A stretch of DNA of 64,000 nt, from the NCBI RefSeq assembly GCF_000247815.1, contig NC_021674.1:77211343-77275342 (forward strand), written 5' to 3'. A model generated the notes under the pieces. That model was not told where the DNA came from and did not search any database. It saw nothing but the letters and a program-made list of their open reading frames with translations. This document shows positions 55,261 to 64,000 of the stretch, one piece after another; the stretch's first letter is position 1; each line of letters starts with the position of its first letter. A program made the translations under genes and the position numbers. Source of the DNA: Ficedula albicollis (taxonomy: Eukaryota > Chordata > Aves > Passeriformes > Muscicapidae).

Positions 55261-58200
55261 TTCTGAAAGGACACAGAGTTCACCTATAGTCTGTAAGACA
55301 CAACCCATCCAACATAACCTATAAGCCTGAATTTGACAGGCAATTCTTTCACTATCAGTTCAAGAGAAGTCCATAGGTAGGATTTATATCTCCTTATTTC
55401 AGATGTGTACACGTCTACACCCAGGCTAATCTCTCCAGGATCTTTTTATTGGCAATGGATTCAGCAAAAAGACACCCTGAGGCACTATTCATCTGGCCTG
55501 CATTAGAAATCTACTATACACTCAGATGAATCATGCTCAAGAAACACTGAGTTTCAGTTCATTGATTAAAGAGATAGTAAAGGGTACCTGGACAATAGTG
55601 GGCCTTATTAATTCTAGCCTTTATGAAAACACAGGAGGAACCCAGCCCGGACAAAATCTGTAAATGTAATGCATACTTTAGGATGCATCTGTTTTGGGTG
55701 ATTGGTCAGAAGATCTGCATCAGGAGTGAAGGGCAAAGATGTCTATGGTTATTTCCTCATGTTTTAGCTTCTTGAAAACAGATTTGCAAAGCTAGAGAAG
55801 ACAAGGTCCTGAGCCTTTGATACTGCTTTGACCAAGGACTAGAGCAGATAAGGAGAAGGGAGCACTTCCAATTGAAACTACTTAATCGCTCTGTGAGATG
55901 TCTTAGGTCTGGATCTACTTAAATGAATGTCCAAAACTGATCTGTCACTTTGGGAAACCTTTCTCTCCAACTCTTGCTTGTTTTAGAGGTGGTGTTCTGT
56001 GTCTTGATCTCTTTAGGAGCGGGTCCTGAATGATGAAAAAAAAAAGTGCGTAATATAATCATGTGAGTATGGAAGTCCTGCTAACTGTATTGGAAGTTCC
56101 ACATGGATGATCCTCAGATCTAATATCTGCTGTCTACACAACATTGTAAAACAATAGACAGTCTTTGCTTCGATACAGTATCTGATTTGTATTTTAATTT
56201 AAATGCAGATCACTTCCTTTCAAGAGAAGAAAGTTTCAGCAGAGAGAAACTGTTTAAAAAAAAAAAAAAACAGGAATAAAAAAAGAAATTACTGTTTCTT
56301 TCCTTATGGGGAGCCTTTTAATAACTCAGCTATAGCCAAGCTCTTTATGAAATATGGACCTTTCACACTCAGGATGAAAACCATAATCCTTACTCCTTAC
56401 TAGTGAGGTATATTAATAGTAGATTCAGCTTGACATGATGGTCATTAGAGCCCTCAGGAGCGGTGCTATAAATGTCAGGAAATGTTTTCAGAGCTAAAGG
56501 CTTGTTTCATGTGGGCTATGGTAACTGTATCTTGTTTTCTGTCATGTTGTAGAAGTCCAAACACACATTAGCTCTTTCCTATGTAGTGAAGAAGACATGA
56601 AACATGCAATAATTACTTCATCACTCTCAAATAATATTTGAGAACTTGTCCTAATAATTTTGCTGTCTAAAAAACCACATAGAAAATAGATGAAAAAGAA
56701 TTAATTTGAAAGTCAACAATAAAGTACCTACAAAAAAAATAACGTCCCTAAAGGATCATTTGCACTATTGATGGTGTTCCCAGATGCTTTCAGAAAAACA
56801 CGCTCTTGGCTATTGCATTTGCAATTCTACTGAGTTGCTACAAGGAAATGTAGTATGTCACCACTCTTACTGAACTTTAGTGTTGTTGCCTGTTGTGGGT
56901 CAATGCACTCACACAGCCAATTTATTACAAAACCACGCTAAAATTTATATTATGCAAATAAGCTTACTAACCCATGTTAAATTACAGCTATGCTGTGATG
57001 CACAATAAACCACTCTACAGTGATTTGCTGTGGACTTTTTATTTATTTTCAGTTCTTATGATAAGCCAGAACTCAGCAGAAATAATTCACCATGTAAACA
57101 CTTCAATGAAATTGAACTACTCATTTTCAAGAATCAAAGCCTGCTTCTCAGTACTGGAGGACAGAGATTAACTTTATTTAGAGAGGAAAAGTGAAGTCGT
57201 ATTACCTAAAGTCCTCAGATCACCTGCATTTAAATTTCTCATCACAGTTATTTAAAATTATTTCTTAGTAAGTTGTGCAATTATGTTGAACATCTAAGTA
57301 TCTTATCTTAGAAAGCATATAGATTGACTTTTGCTTAACAGTGAAAATATAGGCAAATGAGTCTATTGCAGTGAAATGTTAAAACTAAAGAAGTATTTTA
57401 ACCATTCTCTGAATCATAAACCTCATCATGGTCTTTCAGACCAAGGAGAGGTGAAAAGGTTTATTTTTTTAAGGTCAGAATTTGTCTCTGAAACAGGTTC
57501 TTGTTGGTTTATTTGTCAAAAAACCCTAACAATCATTAAAATATCATCTACAACTTTTGAAACGTGCCAAAACTCACACTGAATTTAAGTAAGATTCTTG
57601 TTTGCAGAGGAAAGATGGACCAAAAGCAAATTGAGACAAAAGCTTTTGTGTTTTCTTTCTTGAAAAAGAAAGTAAGAAACTATATGGGGTCCAATACAGA
57701 GTTCTTTCCAATCTCAGCAGATTCTGAGGATTTTTGAATAAAAGACAGAGTAAACTTTCCCTCTCCCATTTTTTTTTCTTATTTTTAGGTTTTAGAACTG
57801 TAGCCAATGCCATATATTATTTTCCTGCTCTTTGCTTCCCAGTACATTGTGAAATCACATCATTATGGTGTTAAACCTATTATTTTCAGAATGTCAAGGA
57901 AATGTATTTTCTGTATGTACACTGGGGAACATGTTATCTTAAAGCTGGGGTTGAGCCATTGGAGAAGGCTGTTTACAGGCTTTTCTAACATATTTGAGGT
58001 CATTCTGGTTGCTATGTGACTTTGTTTTCTTACAGAGCAGTAAAATATATTGAACTGCATTCTCCACTTAGACATGCTTATGTATATAGAAAGCAAAATC
58101 AATATACATCACTGAAATAAAAATTAAGTGAAGACCAAATTCACTCAGTGTACCTAACTCATAGAAAGAGTTAAGACTTAGTAGAATGGTAAAAATAGTT

Positions 58201-59129
58201 AGACAATTTCTCCTTATAGAATAGAGTCCGGGTAATCTTGGTCCCTAGACAGATGGCAGGAAAATTTCAGTTATACAATGAAAGCAATCAATCCTTCCAT
58301 GGTATTCATCATGTTAAAATGTCTAAAGGTGTTACATGATTGTGCTATAAAGCTGCTGAATGATTACAGGCAAAAATCAGTGTTTGAAAAGAAAACACAA
58401 TAGATGGCAATAAGAAATAAGCATCACATTTTTGGTAAAATCATATCCAAGCAAAGTTCTAATCAGATCTTTTAATCAGAATTAAATAAAAAATATGGAA
58501 ATAAAAATCTTAGGGAAAATATAGGGTTTATCACCTTGAAAGTTAGGTAGGAATTATCTAATTCTTCCATCTAAATATCAGTCAAAGTCTAGCTTAGACA
58601 TCTGTACTCTATGAACAATGAGTGGAAAGGGATAGTCACTCTGATGGTGGCACTTTATTTGCTGCAAGTTTGGATCTTGAAGACATACTACCTGATACTC
58701 ACTCCTCATATACTGTCATTAGGTTTCATGAGACAACTAGCTGAGAAATCTAACTTCCAGGTAGTTAAAATTGTGTGACAAGTCCAACACTCAACCAAAG
58801 CAAAGAAAATTTTACTTTCTCACTAAAAGCAAGAACTGTGTGCAAATTTTAAACATTCATCCAAACTAATCCATTCAATTACTACTTTGTTTAAGATACA
58901 GCTACAAACTAAACAAAATCTCACTCCATGCCAAAATTGCAAAATTTCTTTGTTATCATAAAAACACAATATGTTTTTCTTTTTTTTTATAGTTACAAAA
59001 AATTGATGTGTCAGGTCCTAAAGTTACCTTACACAAACATTTTTTTTTCATTATTCTCTCTATATTTCCCCCCAAGTGAAAAAAATAAAACTATTGAACA
59101 TTTAAATTGCATCTTCTAAATGACACTCC
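55261..59129. other. Non-coding AT-rich unique DNA
   Basis: No gene or repeat family is recognised. A-rich tracts occur near 56036-56045 and at 56256-56270 (15 A). Frames of 63-79 codons occur on both strands, with no motif and no splice context that I can defend. Confidence 0.55.
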
Positions 59130-59335
59130 TAGATGCTGGCTCATTGCTCCCACATCTGCAGCTGGGGGCTGTTGGTGCTCAAAGGGGTCTGGAGGATGGT
59201 GAAGGGCAGTGGCTTGAGACTGTTGGATCCTGAGGAAAATCAGGGAGCTGCAGGGATGCCCCTGCAGGGAGCTGATCCAGGTAGACGTGGTTGTGGAAAG
59301 TGCTACGCACACCCCAGGGTTGCTGCTGCTTGATC
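59130..59335. other. GC-richer patch of unknown nature
   Basis: About 200 bases clearly richer in G+C than both flanks, with CTGCAGGGA-type words, two CpG (AGACGTGG, CTACGCAC) and partly open frames of 66-76 codons on both strands. It is stop-poor because of composition rather than coding. A fragment of an unrecognised retroelement or a conserved non-coding block are the options. Confidence 0.35.
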
Positions 59336-62300
59336 CACTGCATATTTTTAATATCTCCTGATGATAAGTGCTCTGTGCATGGTGTGGGCCTGGAAACTAA
59401 AATCAGCATCCTCTCAGAACTGTTTTTGCCCGATTACATAGGTCAGAGCCTCCCTGGCAGTCAGTCATGCTTATGCAGCCAGTGGTTAAGGGGCCAGCAG
59501 CCTGTCACATGCTAATCACATAGCTTCCCAGCCACGGCTGAAAGTGTGTCTTTTCTTGTCACTTAGTCCCCACAGCACACAAATATTTTCTTTGTCCCTT
59601 TATTCTTTTGTTGGAGGGCAGTGTATAGCTCTAACCCACTGCCTCTGTATGCAGCCTGACAGGGGACAGGGAGCACTCTGTGGTGTCTGAAGTTAGTAGT
59701 TGACACAAAGAGCAAATGTCTTAGATTAACAAACACACATCACACACTACAGCTCCACCAGCAGTTAAATGAGGCCTTTATTTTTCCAGGACAATAGGAG
59801 TCCTGGACTCTGCAGCTGCTGTGTATGCAGAAATGGTAAAAAGCATTGAAGTCCAAAAGCTAAGGATGTGAAGTAGATTCAGCCTCTTAAAATCTTATTT
59901 CTGCTGTTCTGTATATTTCAGTGGCCTGACTAGATTTAAAATGAAATAAAACAGAAAACTAAATCAGAAGGAAACACAATTCTTCCTCCTCTGTCTGTAC
60001 TCAGAGATATCCCTCTGGCTAAACACGATGCAAAACAGGGGGAGTGTGTGCACATTCACATCTTTATCATTAAGATGAGCTTTTCTGAATCTACCTGTGG
60101 AAATTGTGGTGCAGGTAATAGTGCTACAATGGGCTCCTGGCTGTACAGCTTTTGCTGTGGGCTGCCTCTGAATATGTCTGATGCCAACTGCTTCAAACAA
60201 ACATTCTTGGTATTATCATGCACTTTATCAACATGTGCTTCCAACAAAAGTTATCCTCATTAAAAAAAGACAAATGTCTAATCCTTTGCTATTCATGTTT
60301 CCTATTGTTTCCAGTGCTATATGAGAACTCTCCAAAGTCTATTTTTCAAGGCATTTTTATTTTATATGTTAATCACTCATAGGGGAACTGCTTTTAACTC
60401 CACATTTGCAACTTCACTAGGAGAAGCCATTGACAGTTATGCTGGCATGTTTAGCTTTATAATGTTCAAAAGTCTTACAAACTGGAATTAAAGGTGCAAG
60501 AGCCCCATATTAAGGATTTTTTGTAGGGTAGCGGTAGTATTAGCATGTTTGGAGATGGATTGTAGTCCCAGTGGACTCTGTAGGCATAAGTAGAGCAAGC
60601 TATAGCCACATTTTCTTGAAAAGCAGATTATGATCTTCATTTTCTTTCTGGAATGCAATAGACATTTTTGCATAGAAATAATAACCCCTCTTTTTTCGTG
60701 GCAAATTGAGCACAGCAATCCAAAACGTGCCTACTTTTGCTGAAGCAGCACAATATGCTCTGAGGTTCCAGTTTCAGGGCAGTGGCTGACCAGCTGTCCA
60801 GGGCCTTTCCAGAAGGATGTCCCACAGCTTTACATAGGGGGGTGCAGTTCTGAAAGCCATTGGTGACTGGATTGATGTGATAATCCAGGAAACCAAAGAA
60901 TGGGCAGGTCAGGCCAGGCAAACATCTCTGTTACTGCAGTTGTAAATCCCTTTTCATCCGAACACCTTTAAAGGTGAGAACCTTGTGGAAGGGGAGGACA
61001 TGATTAACCCATTCAAGTCCTAGTGGGAAGTAAACAAACAAACAAAGAGCCCCTGAGGGTTTTCCTGTCTGTATAGAAAAGAAAGTAATGTGAGATGAAT
61101 CTGACTTTCCTGGTTTTACAAATGTCATCTGGGAACACATTTAAATGCAAGTCCAGGAAAATAATGGATCATATCAATTCCTGTTAAGTAAAATAGTATC
61201 AATATCTGTATGTGTCAGGAAACTACAGCAATTGTTTTGCAAACAGGCACCAGTCACAGCAAAATAGCTACATTATGAAATCCAGATACATTATTTTCAC
61301 CACTGGAGGGCTCCCATATTTTTCCTTTAATTCCATAAGAATATAGTAAGACTTGAGGAAAAAAAAATCCAGAATATATCTCTTAAACAAAGTGCATTTC
61401 CTTCTTCCAAATGCAAGTATAGGCTTACACTAAGAATTTTTCACACCTTTAGTATGCCTTTCTTTCAAAAATAAATATTATTTTGTTAACAGCAACAATA
61501 CCCTTAGATAAGATACGTCATAAAATAATTGCAGGATGTTGTACCAAAAAAATGAGGTTATTTCTCATGGTTGTATAGGGACAAATGAAAAAAATTGAGT
61601 GGTTTTGTCAAAGCTATGTATCAGGCCAGCAGCAGATCTCAGCTCAGGTCTCCTTGAGTTTGTTCCCTTTATATTAGAATCATTAGGAAGCCACAAACCA
61701 AACAGTGGAGTGCAATGCCTATTAGTCTGTGTTACCTGCATTGGCCTCATTACTGTAGAGGTCAGATGTTTTTAACAACTCCAGTGTATTTATCCTCAGA
61801 AAGCATTGCAGCACAAGGAGTTTTTGTCAATGCTAAGATATCTCAATCATCTTCCAAGCCCTAAACTCTCCTATCACTGGACCACCTTCCCTTTTCCTAG
61901 GTGTGCTGCATTAAATGAATCCTATCTGGTCTATTGCTATCAGATTTTATTGTTATTTATAGCAATTTAAGCAATGTAGGTAAGGTTATCAGATAATCCA
62001 GAAACAGTTAAATAAAAAATGGTTGGATTTTTATATGCTGAATGTGATTGTTAGATAAGCCTTCATTTTTGATGACTCATCTGGCTACCTGTTTAAATAC
62101 CATGGCATTTATCATTGTTATCGAAACTGTCTATATATTAGGGTTTATTGGGGTTTTTTACATATTTAGATATACATTTCAGACATTTGCCACCACCTGA
62201 AATCAGAATCAACAAGCTGTTTAGTTTGTCTAGTACATGTCTTTAAGTACTGCAGGTATCTGACCAGATGAGAACCTTTTAGAGCTCTGTTTTTTCTGAT

Positions 62301-64000
62301 ATTTTAGCTTCTCTTGGTATTTAAATCTAAAGAAATATCCATCTGCTTGAAAACCTGACACTCACAAGTATTTTAAGTGCTTGGATAACCAGAGAACAGA
62401 TTTAATACATGACAGACCAGGAGATTCTGTAACATGAGGTCTGCCAACATTGCTGCACCAGGAATGTGCCAAGAAGACATAAGCTGTCACTAAAAATACA
62501 GATCCTAACACCTTTGAAAATTATTTAGCCTATTTGAAGCAGATGAGAGTATTAATGGAATAGTGGGAGGTAGATCTCTTCTAAATAAATTCCGAGAGTT
62601 AAACAGCCCCACAAGAATCCTTCTCTAAGAGCAAGGAATGTATCATACATAAGACTGCAATCTGAAGATCCTAAATAAAAGCAAGAAGGCTGCTCAGTTG
62701 GACAGTGGCACTGCACACAAGTTTATTTCAGGACCTAAGAATGTAATTAACTATAAGTAACAATCATTTTTGTGTGACAGAAGTTTGCTGGCTTTTTATC
62801 TGCTATATGAAGCCACGGGAGAGCACACATACACAATATGGGTTTCTTTCTCTATTCAAAGAGTGAGAAAATCAGGAATAGCAAAGCTATTTCAGAGAAA
62901 TCTCAGCACACTAACAAAAACATTTTTGCAATCCAAAAGTTTCTGAAGGGCAGTCTTGTTTAATTTAAAATTAAAATCTCAATATAATCTATTCCTCTGC
63001 AATTGCTAAAAAAGGGCTTGCATTGAAATAACATTCAGCAATGCAAGATAAGACAAAAAGTGTTTCCCTTTTTCATAACTAAATTGTCCTTATGACAATG
63101 CTTATATTTTGCCCAGTTTTTGAACTGTCCAAAATCTCTCATATGTTCAATAATTAACATCTGGTTAGAAGTCAGCTGTTTTAGTGACTGCCTCTCCTGC
63201 TTTTCTTTGCCAAGAGGAATTCTAATATCTCAGGAAGGAGCCAGTTAGAAATTTATTTCCAGAAAATCCTCAGCATCACGTCCTTGTTATCTGAACTCAA
63301 CCTTACCAAAAATTCCCCTAGAATGTCATGTTACAGTCATAGTCCTCCTCAAGTACACTTAAAATTAATTTCTGTGACCAAGATTTTCACAACTAATTCA
63401 CAGTTAACTTTTTTTCCTGCCATCCACTAACACCAGCCTCCTCGTCACTGTTCCTTTTAGCATCAGGTGTGGACACAAAAGTCTCTTCAGACTCAGAACA
63501 CTGCCCCCGTAAAAAATGTCAAGTACACTTTTAAAAGGCTTGTAGGAAGTTAGTAGTAAAGCATACTACACCACCCACATTTAGAAATATATATATAGCC
63601 AATTGTATCTTCAGATAGTTTAAATATATCCAGTACAAAGTTTCAACTACCCTTATGTATCAATGGATATTTGAGTCATTTATGTTAAGGTATTACTTTA
63701 CCAACAAATTGTTTTTTGTTACATTTTGGGTAAGTAATCACCACATATATATTTTAACTCTCTTTAGGAGAACTGCTTGTTATTTTTCATTTCTCTTCAC
63801 TGAGGTCATGGCATTTCTTATTAACTTACTGGTATCATATTTTGTCTGTCTCATTGCATCTTTATCAGAGTTCTAAGAGGACAATATTTGTGCTTGTCAC
63901 CTTCTCTTACAGTTACAGGAAGATCCTACACATCCACAGCTGACTGTTAGCGAATATTTATAGCCAAAATATTTATGCTTAACAGAAAACTTGTGTTATG
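59336..64000. other. Non-coding AT-rich unique DNA to the window end
   Basis: No gene, RNA gene or repeat family is recognised. Overlapping opposite-strand frames of 60-94 codons at 59964-61140 and a 73-codon frame at 63655-63876 lack motifs. A short TA stretch is present near 63585-63596. Confidence 0.5.

Overview
The window reads as AT-rich avian nuclear DNA, most likely from a passerine. The avian call rests on interspersed repeats: three CR1 LINE fragments, two of which carry the bird CR1 3' end (the ATTCTATGATTCT-type terminus, or its complement). The passerine lean rests on one tRNA-Ile-like SINE resembling the zebra finch family TguSINE1. Species and chromosome cannot be told from the sequence.

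No protein-coding gene, tRNA gene or other functional RNA gene can be supported. Outside simple repeats the longest open frames are about 60-112 codons. They have no recognisable domain, no paired splice-site context and no codon bias that I can see. The long open frames (183, 272, 686 and 732 codons) are translations of homopolymer G/C or a tetranucleotide repeat. The window is therefore a gene desert or the inside of a very long intron; the sequence does not say which.

Layout. 0-12 kb: unique AT-rich DNA broken by a T22-G108 junction (560-689), a 78-bp tandem duplication (4153-4308), a 192-base G run placed exactly between two copies of a 99-bp repeat (4864-5253), and a 107/115-bp tandem duplication (7198-7420). 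12.7-14.8 kb: a 1,075-bp tandem duplication with no difference seen. 14.8-28 kb: mostly unique, with two GC-richer pockets and the tRNA-derived SINE (26540-26657). 28.1-28.75 kb: a 541-base G run flanked by TTCCC-type repeats. 29.1-30.1 kb: a GC-richer, stop-rich block of unknown nature. 30.8-32.8 kb: a 2-kb GGAA array, perfect over about 1.95 kb. 33-42.7 kb: unique. 42.78-43.68 kb: old amniote repeats, including a MIR-like core and a palindromic pair of tRNA-like modules. 45.8-52.5 kb: three CR1 pieces, one split by a probable solo LTR, plus a 775/768-bp tandem duplication (47062-48604). 52.5-64 kb: mostly unique, with a 61-bp duplication bearing G runs (55139-55260) and a GC-richer patch near 59.2 kb.

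Nothing in the window behaves as a set of cooperating genes. The real signals are structural: very long G runs all on one strand, one of them at the junction of a duplication; an almost uninterrupted GGAA array; and many local tandem duplications from 25 bp to 1.1 kb. Several of these could be assembly or sequencing artefacts, so read-level checks are given. I found no new biological system.
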